From SYIM01 sp041182885 (GTDB lineage: Bacteria; Pseudomonadota; Gammaproteobacteria; Burkholderiales; Burkholderiaceae_E), in assembly GCA_049423065.1 (NCBI GenBank), contig JBMSQB010000012.1, positions 1 to 62,722 of the forward strand: 62,722 nucleotides of DNA, written 5' to 3'. Shown piece by piece: positions 1 through 8,036 of this stretch (the stretch's first letter is position 1; every line of letters begins with the position of its first letter). The notes beneath the pieces were generated by a model. The model worked only from the letters and a program-made list of their open reading frames with translations. It had not been told where the DNA came from and did not search any database. A program made the translations under genes and the position numbers.

Positions 1-2
1 GC

Positions 3-167
3 GTGTTGTGGGGCCCGATGGCCGTCGCCATCATGGCTGGGTTGGTGGTGGCCACGGTCCTCACCGTGCTCGGGGTGCCAGCGATTTATGCCGCGTGGTA
101 TCGGTTGCGGGACCCGACACGCGGCAACGGCAAGAACACACCCGCTGATCAGCGAAGTGGAACGTAG
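3..167 (+). CDS. RND efflux transporter permease, C-terminal fragment (cut by window edge)
   Basis: The frame is open from the first bases and ends at TAG 165-167, giving 54 residues. It begins with a Gly-Pro-Met-Ala-Val-Ala-Ile stretch and a long hydrophobic helix ending in Val-Pro-Ala-Ile-Tyr-Ala, followed by a short polar tail with Trp-Tyr-Arg. This is the last transmembrane helix and cytoplasmic tail typical of HAE1-type resistance-nodulation-division pumps, which export small molecules across the inner membrane using the proton gradient. The body of the gene lies outside the window. It is not part of the minus-strand pump operon at 8-17 kb. The family call rests only on this helix. Confidence 0.65.
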   Translation: MLWGPMAVAIMAGLVVATVLTVLGVPAIYAAWYRLRDPTRGNGKNTPADQRSGT

Positions 168-175
168 AACTCAGG

Positions 176-1609
176 CTAAACCGACAGTGCCCGCACATCC
201 GCAACCGGCTGTTGCAACAGCGCGTCGCGACTGAACACCTGTTCCAGCGCATGCGCTACGCCCAGCGTGAACCGATCTGCGTGGCTGGGGCCGATCACCT
301 GAATGCCGAACGGCATGCCGGTGGGATCCAGGCCACAGGGCAGCGCCGTGATCGGGTTGCCCACCACCGTGAGGGCTGAGGTCAGCCCGGCCCAATGCAC
401 ATAGTTGGTCATCGGCACGCCATCGATCTCGGTGGGATACAGCTGATCGAAGGCAAAGGGAAACACGGTGACACTCGGGCAGATCACGACGTCGACTTCA
501 TCGAACAGCGCCTGAAATCGCTGGTAGAGCTGCAACTGCCTGCGATGCGCAGACGACACTTCGGTAAGATCCATTTGCCGGGCGGCCGCCACATTGCCGC
601 GTACGATCGCGCCCAGTTCCTCGCCGTGACGATCGACTCGATCTGCGTGTTTGGCGAGCATGTAGGCGCCGCGCAGCAACCAGAACACATCCAGCGCATC
701 GCCAAGCGCCGGCTCACACGAGACCAGGCTCTTGAAGGCCGGTGCAAAGCGCGCCACGCGCTCACGGAAGGTGTGGCGTACGCCTTGCGATACCGGCGCA
801 CACCCCAGGTCTTCGGTGACACCCACCCGCAGTCGCGACAAGTCGATGGGCTCGATCGAAAGAAACTGCGCCGCATTGAGCGGGTAGGCCATCGGGTCGG
901 CCCGATTGCGCTGCGCCATGGCGGCCAGCATGAGCGAGCAGTCGGCCACCGTGCGCGCCATCGGGCCTTCGGTTTCGAGAAAGCTGAGCGCGATATCGCG
1001 TGCGGTGGAGGGCACCACACCCGCGCTCGGGCGATGCGACACGATGCCGTTGAAGGCAGCCGGCAGCCGGAGGCTCCCTCCGGTGTCCGACCCATGCGCA
1101 AGCGGCAGCATACGCGTGGCAAGCGCCACCGCCGATCCGCCCGAGGAGCCGCCGCAGGTTCGCGCCAGATCAAACGGATTGCGTGTGGTGCCAAACACCG
1201 CATTGGTGGTGCTCGCGCCCGCGCCAAACTCGGGCGTGTTGGTTTTTGCGAGCACGATTGCGCCTGCGCGGCGAATGGCGGCGACCGACGGTTCATCTGC
1301 AACGGGGATGTGGTTGCGATAAACCAGCGACCCGTGCGTGGTGCGAATGCCCGCGGTGTCGGCGAGATCCTTGATGCCCACCGGCAGACCATGAAGCGGC
1401 GGCAGCGGCTCGCCCGCCATCACCTGCCGCTCGGCTTGGCGAGCTTCCTCGCGAGCACGCTCATAGGCGGTGGTGACCACCGCATTGACTGCCGGATTGA
1501 CGGCCTCGATCCTGGCGATGCAGCTCTCCAGCAACTCAACCGGCGAGAGCGCCTTGCTGCCGATGAGACGGCGCGCCTCAGTGGCCGTGAGTTCGCAGGG
1601 CAGTGTCAT
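176..1609 (-). CDS. Amidase-signature family amidase
   Basis: A 477-residue cytoplasmic hydrolase of the amidase signature family, which cleaves carboxamides to acid plus ammonia through a Ser-cisSer-Lys triad. The Lys is at about residue 80 (Val-Gly-Ile-Lys-Asp), the cis-Ser at about 155 in Gly-Gly-Ser-Ser-Gly-Gly-Ser, and the nucleophile at about 179 in Asp-Thr-Gly-Gly-Ser. The 24-residue spacing between the two serines is normal for the family, as is the length. It starts at ATG 1609, 21 bases after the stop of the Bug receptor, so the two are likely one operon and the receptor may import the amide or its source. The substrate cannot be read from the sequence. Confidence 0.92.
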   Translation of the reverse strand: MTLPCELTATEARRLIGSKALSPVELLESCIARIEAVNPAVNAVVTTAYERAREEARQAERQVMAGEPLPPLHGLPVGIKDLADTAGIRTTHGSLVYRNHIPVADEPSVAAIRRAGAIVLAKTNTPEFGAGASTTNAVFGTTRNPFDLARTCGGSSGGSAVALATRMLPLAHGSDTGGSLRLPAAFNGIVSHRPSAGVVPSTARDIALSFLETEGPMARTVADCSLMLAAMAQRNRADPMAYPLNAAQFLSIEPIDLSRLRVGVTEDLGCAPVSQGVRHTFRERVARFAPAFKSLVSCEPALGDALDVFWLLRGAYMLAKHADRVDRHGEELGAIVRGNVAAARQMDLTEVSSAHRRQLQLYQRFQALFDEVDVVICPSVTVFPFAFDQLYPTEIDGVPMTNYVHWAGLTSALTVVGNPITALPCGLDPTGMPFGIQVIGPSHADRFTLGVAHALEQVFSRDALLQQPVADVRALSV

Positions 1610-1630
1610 GGCGCGTGCCCGCTGTGGTCT

Positions 1631-2635
1631 TTACTCTTTCGGGATCTTGGCCGCTGTGGCCGCCGCCTGCCAGCGCGCCATGTCGGTCTGCAGGAATTTT
1701 GCGAACTGCTCGGGTGAGTGGGGCGGCACCACTTCGAGTCCGGCCTTCAGCAGCCGCTCCTTCATGGCCGGCGCATTCATGATGGCGACCAGTTCTTCAT
1801 TCAAACGCTTGACCACGGGCTCGGGTGTGCGGGCCGGCGCCAGCATGCCCACCCAGCCACCCACCCGGAAATCGCGCAACTCAGCGATGCCCGACTCGGG
1901 TACGGCAGGAACCGACGGCAGGCGCACACTGCGGGCATCGGCCGCGCTGGTGAGCGCGCGCACCTTGCCGTTATCGACAAAGGGTGCAGCCGAACTGGGG
2001 GAATCGAACATCACCTGAATCTGGCCGCTGATGATGTCGGTGATGGCCTGGACGCTGCCCTTGTAAGCCACTGGCTGGATCTGCAAACCCGTCATGGAGA
2101 GAAACACCTCCATGGTGAGATGCTGGATGGTGCCGCGACCGACATGCGCGTAGTTGTACTTGCCCGCGTTGCGACGCGCGAGATCGATGAATTCGGCGAG
2201 TGTTTTCGCGGGGAAGTCGGGTGCCACGACCAGCAGCATGCCGCCGCTTCCGCCCACTTGCGCGACAGGCTCGAGATCTTGCAGGGGACGATAGGGGAGG
2301 TTCGCCACCAGCGCGGTGCTGATCGCAAATGAGGTGGAGGTCATCAGGAGCGTGTGACCGTCGGGCGCGGACTTGGCCACGAATGAAGCGCCGATGGTGC
2401 CGGTGGCGCCGGTCTTGTTTTCAACCACCACGGGTTGGCCGAGCTTTCGCGCGAGCTCTTCGCCCAGCGCACGGGCTGCCACATCCGACGCATTGCCAGC
2501 CGGAAAGGGCACGACGAAGGTGATGGGCTTGCTCGGGAAGGCCTGGGCGTGTGCCTGTGCGAAGGGTTGCGCGATGACGAGGGCCGCGGAGCAGGCGAGT
2601 GCGACGCGGCGAACGGTATTTTGCAGAGTGATCAT
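1631..2635 (-). CDS. Bug/TctC-family periplasmic solute-binding protein
   Basis: A 334-residue exported binding protein. The N-terminus is a classic Sec signal peptide ending near Ala-Gln-Ala, followed by the family signature Phe-Pro-Ser-Lys-Pro-Ile and Val-Val-Pro-Phe-Pro-Ala-Gly-Asn. Bug proteins bind carboxylates, amides and other small ligands in the periplasm. The TctA/TctB membrane partners are absent nearby, so it may use distant permeases or act as a sensor. The start is ATG 2635, preceded by a strong AAGGAGG. A CAAGG/CCTTG inverted repeat brackets that Shine-Dalgarno sequence. It is the first gene of an operon with the amidase. Confidence 0.93.
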   Translation of the reverse strand: MITLQNTVRRVALACSAALVIAQPFAQAHAQAFPSKPITFVVPFPAGNASDVAARALGEELARKLGQPVVVENKTGATGTIGASFVAKSAPDGHTLLMTSTSFAISTALVANLPYRPLQDLEPVAQVGGSGGMLLVVAPDFPAKTLAEFIDLARRNAGKYNYAHVGRGTIQHLTMEVFLSMTGLQIQPVAYKGSVQAITDIISGQIQVMFDSPSSAAPFVDNGKVRALTSAADARSVRLPSVPAVPESGIAELRDFRVGGWVGMLAPARTPEPVVKRLNEELVAIMNAPAMKERLLKAGLEVVPPHSPEQFAKFLQTDMARWQAAATAAKIPKE

Positions 2636-2767
2636 GACAAGGTTCCTCCTTGGGCGAGTTTGTCATAATCAGGCTCAAATGGCTTGCTGGGGCTTGCGTT
2701 CGCGGAATCCCCATGCAGCCCCAGCGCCCAGTTGGCCAAGCCCGGCCCAACCAGCAGGAGACCCCGT

Positions 2768-4081
2768 GTGACTGATCTATCTTCCAGTGGGCGATCGCCT
2801 GCGCCCATGACTGCAGTGCAAAAAATGCTGGCGCGGGCAAGTGGCCTGGCACATGTTGAACCCGGCGAGGTGGTCTATCCGGTTCCCGAACTCGTCATCA
2901 TCCACGACGGGTTTGTCGAGACCGCCTACCGCGAACTCCACGCGCTCGGCTACGGCAGCGTGATCGATCCGCAAAAGGTCGTGTTCGTGACCGATCATGA
3001 AGTGGCCTATGGCTCGCAGCGTGCGGTGGAGCGTGGCCGCAATATTCGAGCGATCGCCAGGGCCTGGAACGTGGGCGCCCTGTACGACGCAGGCCGTGGT
3101 GGCCACGGCCATATCTTTCCGATCGAGGCCGGACTGATCCGCCCGGGCATGTTCCTGTTCTGTTACGACATGCACTGCACGAATTTTGGTGCGGCCGGCG
3201 CGCTCGCCATGGCGGCGGGAACCGAGGTCACGTCGGTGCTTGCCACCGGAAGCCTCTGGACCACCGTCCCGCACACACTGCGCATCGATCTGCAGGGCGC
3301 GCTTGCGGGTGGGGCTCATCCGCGCGATGTCGGGTTCCTGCTCGCACAGGGCTTTGCTGATGGGCGCTGGGGCGTGCAATACGACTACCGGGTGGTGGAG
3401 TTCGGCGGGCCGGGGCTCGCATCGCTCGATCTCGCAGCGCGCGTGGCACTCTGCAATTCCATCACCGAGATGGGCGTGGCCAACGTGCTTTTTGACGGCG
3501 ATCCGCCAGGAATCGATGTGCGCGGCGCGCCCGATTTCAGGAGCGACGCCAATGCGCCCTACGAGGCTCGCATCAGTTTCGATTTGTCGGCGGTCAGGCC
3601 TCAGGTGGCGCTGCCGGGTGGCCCCGATCGTGCCGAACTGCTGTCGCGCGTGGCGGGTCAGCCGATTGACCACGCCACCATTGGTGCTTGCGGGTCGGGC
3701 ATGTATGAAGATTTTGCCGCCGCTGCTCGGGTGCTGAAGGGCCGAAGAATTGCCGACCATGTTCGGATGTTCGTTGTCCCGGGCACCGCCGCGACCGCGA
3801 GCCGATTGGCCGATGACGGTCTGGCCCAGATCTTTGTCGACGCAGGCGCCATGTTGCTGCCCCCGGGTTGCGGGCCCTGCGCGGGCGGCATGATGGCTCC
3901 GCTTGGGCCGGGCGAGGTGTCGGTCGCGACCGCAGCCACCAATCATGCCGGCCGCTTTGGCGCGCACGACGGCGAGATCTATCTTGCCTCGCCGGTCACC
4001 GTAGCGGCGTCGGCGGTGGCAGGTTGTCTTGCCGATCCTCGCGAACTCGAACCACTGGTTGCATCAGGAGCCTCGCAATGA
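2768..4081 (+). CDS. Divergent aconitase-family hydro-lyase, large (Fe-S) subunit, LeuC-like
   Basis: A 437-residue relative of the 3-isopropylmalate dehydratase large subunit, which holds the [4Fe-4S] cluster of two-subunit hydro-lyases. GTG 2768 was chosen because AGGAG at 2756-2760 sits 7 bases upstream; ATG 2807 is an in-frame alternative. The three cluster cysteines are present: one in Gly-Ala-Cys-Gly-Ser-Gly and two in Cys-Gly-Pro-Cys. Two otherwise near-invariant motifs are altered: Asp-Ser-His becomes Asp-Met-His-Cys-Thr-Asn, and Gly-Ser-Cys-Thr-Asn becomes Gly-Ala-Cys-Gly-Ser. The stop overlaps the start of the small subunit (ATGA). By contrast the LeuC at 59-60.5 kb keeps the canonical motifs. 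The fold is confident; the substrate is unknown and probably not isopropylmalate. Confidence 0.82.
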   Translation: MTDLSSSGRSPAPMTAVQKMLARASGLAHVEPGEVVYPVPELVIIHDGFVETAYRELHALGYGSVIDPQKVVFVTDHEVAYGSQRAVERGRNIRAIARAWNVGALYDAGRGGHGHIFPIEAGLIRPGMFLFCYDMHCTNFGAAGALAMAAGTEVTSVLATGSLWTTVPHTLRIDLQGALAGGAHPRDVGFLLAQGFADGRWGVQYDYRVVEFGGPGLASLDLAARVALCNSITEMGVANVLFDGDPPGIDVRGAPDFRSDANAPYEARISFDLSAVRPQVALPGGPDRAELLSRVAGQPIDHATIGACGSGMYEDFAAAARVLKGRRIADHVRMFVVPGTAATASRLADDGLAQIFVDAGAMLLPPGCGPCAGGMMAPLGPGEVSVATAATNHAGRFGAHDGEIYLASPVTVAASAVAGCLADPRELEPLVASGASQ

Positions 4082-4686
4082 CGCCCTCCCTCATCCGGCG
4101 CGGCCGCGCGCATGTGTTCGGCAACAGCATTCCCCTTGACGAGGGTGTGATGGCCTTCAAATACGCGATCGGTCGCATCACCGATCCGGCCGAACTGATT
4201 CCGCATCTGTTTGAGCCGATCGATCCCGGGTTCGCCGGCCGTGTGGCGCGTGGTGACCTGGTGGTGGCCGGTGCCGACTTCGGCTGCGGCAAACCCCATA
4301 TCCAGGGTTTCATCGCGATGGCCGCGCTTGGCATGGGTGTGGTGTGCGGATCCATGCCCTACAAGGCGATGCGGGGTGCCATCTCCAAGGGCTTGCCGGT
4401 ACTCACTGGCGGTGGTGACCCCGCCGACTGGGTGTCGAACGGTGATGAGATCGAAGTGAATTTTGCAACCGGCGAGGCGCGTAACCTCACTCGCGACATT
4501 TCGGTGCAACTGCCGCCGATGGCACCGGTGCTGCAGCCCATCATCGCGCAGGGTGGCGCCAACGGGCAGCTCGCGGGCTGGCTGAACGACCACCCGGCGC
4601 AGCGTGTGGCCGCTGGTGCTGCCAGCGTGCTTGGAAGTGGAATCCCGGTACGCGTGTTGTCGCGGCGGGTGGCGCAATCTGCTTGA
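4078..4686 (+). CDS. Divergent aconitase-family hydro-lyase, small (swivel) subunit, LeuD-like
   Basis: A 202-residue swivelling-domain subunit that should close the active site of the preceding protein. Its start is within the ATGA overlap at 4078-4081. It retains the swivel-domain core (Gly-Ala-Asp-Phe-Gly-Cys-Gly), but the following Ser-Ser-Arg-Glu of aconitases, which supplies the catalytic serine and a substrate-binding arginine, is replaced by Lys-Pro-His-Ile. The LeuD at 58.5 kb has the normal Gly-Cys-Gly-Ser-Ser-Arg-Glu. The loss, with matching changes in the large subunit, points to altered chemistry or substrate rather than decay, since the frame is intact and translationally coupled on both sides. 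Confidence 0.8.
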   Translation: MTPSLIRRGRAHVFGNSIPLDEGVMAFKYAIGRITDPAELIPHLFEPIDPGFAGRVARGDLVVAGADFGCGKPHIQGFIAMAALGMGVVCGSMPYKAMRGAISKGLPVLTGGGDPADWVSNGDEIEVNFATGEARNLTRDISVQLPPMAPVLQPIIAQGGANGQLAGWLNDHPAQRVAAGAASVLGSGIPVRVLSRRVAQSA

Positions 4687-4697
4687 AGGAGGTATCC

Positions 4698-6359
4698 GTG
4701 ACGACACGACTCTCAGGGCGCTCGGCGTTTCTGGCGCTTCTTCAGGACGAAGGCATTACACATCTGTTTGGCAATCCGGGCACCACCGAATTGCCGATCA
4801 TGCATGCGCTCGCCGAGCATCCTTCGCTCACCTATGTCATGGCCATGCAGGAAAGCGTCGTGGTCTCCATGGCCGATGGATTCAGCCGGGCCTCGGGCCA
4901 GCTGGTGGCCGCCAATGTGCATGTGGCCCCTGGCCTGGGTAACGCCATGGGGGCGCTCTTCGGGGCCAAGTTCACCCGTACGCCCATGATCCTCACTGCG
5001 GGTCAGCAGGAGCAGGGCCATGGCCTGCGTGAGCCCCTCCTCTACGACTCGCTGGTTCGCATGGCCGAGCCGCTCGTCAAGTGGGCTATCGAAGTGACCC
5101 GCCTGGAAGATCTGCCACGCATCGTCCGGCGGGCGGCCAAGATTGCGCGAACGCCGCCGATGGGCCCGGTCTTCATTTCGCTGCCGGGTGACATTCTCAA
5201 TGCGGAAGCCGAACTCGATCTGGGCGCGCGTACCGACATCGACTCGGCGGTACGGCCGAACGACAACGCACTGATGCGGCTTGCGCAGCGAATCCTCGCG
5301 GCCAGGCGACCGGTGATGATTGTTGGTGACGAACTGGTCTCGAGCAACGCGCTTGCCGAGGCGGCTGAATTCGCCCAGACCATCGGCTGCCCGGTGCTCC
5401 AGCAAACCATTCCGTTCGGGGCGCATTTCCCGTCCGAGCATCCGTGCTTCATCGGTGCCCTGTCGCGCAGTCAGCCCAAGGTCAGACAGGTGTTGTCCGC
5501 CTATGATCTGCTGATCGCATTTGGTACCGACCCGCTCCGGATGTCGGTGGACAGTCCGGTGGATCCGCTACCCGACGGGATGCCCATCGTGCAGGTGGGC
5601 CTCATTGATTGGGATATCGGCAAAAATTACCCGGTCGAGATCGCAATCCGCGCCGATGTGCGCGAAACCTTTTCGGCGCTCACGTCGCTCTTGCAAGAGG
5701 CGGGTGGGGCGACGCTCGCCGAAACCGCTGCGCGCCGCATTGAAGCGATAGCGGCCGACAACTGGAGTGCCCGCCGTCGGGCGCTGGTCCAGACGATCGA
5801 GACGAAGTCGGCGCAGCTACCGATCGATCCCGACTGGCTGCTGCTGAAGACCGTGGAGGCCCTGCCCCAGAATGCGATCTTTGTGGAGGAGGCGCTCACC
5901 GCGGCGCCGCTGGTGCCCGCACTCCTTCCCTATCGTGATCGCTACGGGTTTCACGGACTCGCTTCAGGCGGAATCGGCTGGGGGCTGCCTGGCGCGGTGG
6001 GCGCCAGTCTCGCCAATCCCGGACGGCCGGTGGTGTGTTTCACTGGAGACGGCAGCGCCATGTACACGATTCAGGCGCTATGGACTGCGGCGCATCACCG
6101 TCTGCCGGTGAATGTGGTGCTCATCAACAATGGTGGCTATCGGATCATCAAGCAGCGGCTGTTGTCGTTTCATGGCAGTCGCGAGTTCGTGGGCATGGAC
6201 TTCACCGACCCGTCGGTCGATTTTGCCGGATTGGCCCGATCGCTGGGGCTCGAGGCGATCCAGGTAAGCGACCCGGCGACGCTCGCAGCCACGCTGCAAT
6301 CGGCGTTTGCGCGGCCCGGGACCAAGCTGATCGAGGTGATGGTGGAAGGCAGCGTATGA
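4698..6359 (+). CDS. ThDP-dependent decarboxylase, benzoylformate decarboxylase-like
   Basis: A 553-residue thiamine-diphosphate enzyme in the usual three-domain order: PYR domain at about 1-170, central domain at 190-330, PP domain at 360-530. The cofactor motif is Gly-Asp-Gly-Ser near residue 450, followed about 27 residues later by Asn-Asn. The N-terminus (Gly-Asn-Pro-Gly-Thr-Thr-Glu-Leu-Pro), the activating Glu (Met-Gln-Glu-Ser) and a His in Asn-Val-His-Val-Ala-Pro-Gly match benzoylformate decarboxylase around Ser26, Glu47 and His70. The second catalytic His of that enzyme (His281) appears replaced by Ser in Leu-Arg-Met-Ser-Val. GTG 4698 was chosen for its AAGGAGG 5 bases upstream; TTG 4683 overlaps the previous stop. 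It probably decarboxylates a 2-oxo acid downstream of the aconitase-like pair. Confidence 0.85.
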   Translation: MTTRLSGRSAFLALLQDEGITHLFGNPGTTELPIMHALAEHPSLTYVMAMQESVVVSMADGFSRASGQLVAANVHVAPGLGNAMGALFGAKFTRTPMILTAGQQEQGHGLREPLLYDSLVRMAEPLVKWAIEVTRLEDLPRIVRRAAKIARTPPMGPVFISLPGDILNAEAELDLGARTDIDSAVRPNDNALMRLAQRILAARRPVMIVGDELVSSNALAEAAEFAQTIGCPVLQQTIPFGAHFPSEHPCFIGALSRSQPKVRQVLSAYDLLIAFGTDPLRMSVDSPVDPLPDGMPIVQVGLIDWDIGKNYPVEIAIRADVRETFSALTSLLQEAGGATLAETAARRIEAIAADNWSARRRALVQTIETKSAQLPIDPDWLLLKTVEALPQNAIFVEEALTAAPLVPALLPYRDRYGFHGLASGGIGWGLPGAVGASLANPGRPVVCFTGDGSAMYTIQALWTAAHHRLPVNVVLINNGGYRIIKQRLLSFHGSREFVGMDFTDPSVDFAGLARSLGLEAIQVSDPATLAATLQSAFARPGTKLIEVMVEGSV

Positions 6360-6371
6360 GTGCGATGGTCA

Positions 6372-8036
6372 TCAGTCGCCCGGCTGATCCAGCCGGAACA
6401 CCGCCGCGGGTTCGATGCTGCGGTCATCCACCGAGCCCAGCCGCGCGATCATGCGCTTCACGCGAGGCGCTGCCTGCAGCACGAGCGAGCGCTGCGCCTC
6501 GGTGAGCCTCAGATCAGCGTGCGCAATGCAGGCATCGGCCCAGGCAATGGTCTTCGCGTCCAGGGCTTCTGCAGGCTCGGGGGGCGCGAGGCTGACCGGC
6601 CCCGGGCTCACCGGATCTGCAGGATGGCGTTGGTGCCAGTCGGTGACCTGCTGAAAGGCGTCTCCGATCCGAAGCACCGTGGCATCGTCCCAGGCGCGGC
6701 CCGCAATCTGCATGGAAGTGGGTAAGCCGCTCGCGGCAAAGCCGTTACACACCGACAAGGTGGGAAAACCGGTGACCGAAAAGGGCGCGAGCAGATTGGG
6801 CTTGTCGCTCCAGAGCCCATAGAGAAAGCCGTGCGTTTCGCGCGCATCAAAGCGCGGGGCGGGGCCCGATCCAACCGTGACCAGCGCATCGACTGTTTGC
6901 AGCACGCCTGCCATCTGCCCAACCAGCATTCGCCGTTTGCGGTGAGCCTGTGACTGTGCGAATGCGGGCACCAGGCAGCCGGGCAGGACGCGGCCCAGGA
7001 AGTCCTGCCCAAACCGGCCCGCATCTTCGCGCAGGAGCGAGTGATAAATGGCGAACGCTTCGGCCTCCTGAATCAGTACCCGGACATCACCAAAGTCCAT
7101 CATGGGGGCAAGCGTCACCGCTTCAATGCGTGCCCCCAGACTGCCGAGGACCTCGAGCGCGTGGGCAAGTGCCGCGGCCGCTTCCGGGTGGGCCCGCAGG
7201 TCGGACTCGAAAAAGTGTCGCGGAACGCCAATGCGAATGTCTTTCAGATGCCCCACCAGCGCGGCTGCGAAATCGGCGACCGGTACGCGTGCGCTCGCGG
7301 GATCGGCCGGATCATGCCCCGCAATGGCCTGCAACAGGAGAGCGCAGTCGCGTGCGCTGCGCGCCATTGGGCCCGCGGTATCAAGGGCAGGCGAGAGCGC
7401 ATAGATGCCGGATCGGCTGACGCGACCGTAGGTGGGTTTCAGACCCGTGACGCCGCAGAGTCCCGCTGGAATCCGGATCGAGCCACCGGTGTCGGTCCCC
7501 AGCGCGGCCGGGGCGAGGCCCCCCGCGAGCGCTGCGCCTGAACCGCTGCTTGAACCGCCACTGAAGTGCGCCAGATTCCAGGGGTTGCGCGCGGGCGGCC
7601 AGGGCAGATCCGTGGAGGGGCCGCCGTGCGCGAATTCGTGCGTGGCGGTCTTCCCCAGAAGCACGGCGCCCGCCTGTCGCAGCCGGCGCACGATGGTTGC
7701 ATCGGCTGCAGGCTGATGCCCGATCAGGACCCGGGAATGCGCCGTGGTGGGCATGTCGGCGGTGGCAATGATGTCCTTGATTGCGCAGGGCACGCCATGA
7801 AGTGGACCCAGGTCGTGACCGGCCGCAAGCTGCTCCTCGGCCGCACGCGCGCGAGCGAGCGCCGAATCGGCTGCAACATGGAGGAACGCGTCGATTGGCT
7901 GGCCGGTTCCCTCGATGCGCGCGAGAAGGGCTTGCGTCCAGTCAACCGGTGAAAGTTCGCGCGCGCGGATGAGCGCGGCACCCTCGGCGACGCCCAGCCA
8001 GGCGAGCGTGGACGGAGAACGGGCATCAGTGGTCAT
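6372..8036 (-). CDS. Amidase with fused C-terminal AtzG-like (DUF4089) domain
   Basis: A 554-residue amidase-signature enzyme with Lys at about 87, cis-Ser at about 162 and nucleophile Ser at about 186 (Asp-Thr-Gly-Gly-Ser). Ordinary members end near residue 465. Here a linker rich in Pro and Ala leads to a further 60-residue helical segment (about 490-554) that ends in Glu-Pro-Ala-Ala-Val-Phe-Arg. That resembles the small AtzG/DUF4089 polypeptide that normally binds AtzE as a separate GatC-like subunit. The start ATG 8036 overlaps the stop of the outer membrane efflux protein by four bases (ATGA), so it is translationally coupled to the pump operon. The substrate is unknown; an AtzE-like ureide or carboxamide is plausible. 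Confidence 0.88.
   Translation of the reverse strand: MTTDARSPSTLAWLGVAEGAALIRARELSPVDWTQALLARIEGTGQPIDAFLHVAADSALARARAAEEQLAAGHDLGPLHGVPCAIKDIIATADMPTTAHSRVLIGHQPAADATIVRRLRQAGAVLLGKTATHEFAHGGPSTDLPWPPARNPWNLAHFSGGSSSGSGAALAGGLAPAALGTDTGGSIRIPAGLCGVTGLKPTYGRVSRSGIYALSPALDTAGPMARSARDCALLLQAIAGHDPADPASARVPVADFAAALVGHLKDIRIGVPRHFFESDLRAHPEAAAALAHALEVLGSLGARIEAVTLAPMMDFGDVRVLIQEAEAFAIYHSLLREDAGRFGQDFLGRVLPGCLVPAFAQSQAHRKRRMLVGQMAGVLQTVDALVTVGSGPAPRFDARETHGFLYGLWSDKPNLLAPFSVTGFPTLSVCNGFAASGLPTSMQIAGRAWDDATVLRIGDAFQQVTDWHQRHPADPVSPGPVSLAPPEPAEALDAKTIAWADACIAHADLRLTEAQRSLVLQAAPRVKRMIARLGSVDDRSIEPAAVFRLDQPGD

Noticed and set aside
395..1717. Long plus-strand open frame (440 codons) opposite the first amidase
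   Set aside because: It is antisense to a gene with complete catalytic motifs; the translation is Arg/His-rich low-complexity, typical of the opposite strand of high-GC coding DNA.
2777..3967. Minus-strand frame opposite the divergent aconitase large subunit
   Set aside because: Considered because the aconitase-like protein is atypical, but the plus-strand frame has Fe-S motifs, a Shine-Dalgarno site and coupled neighbours.
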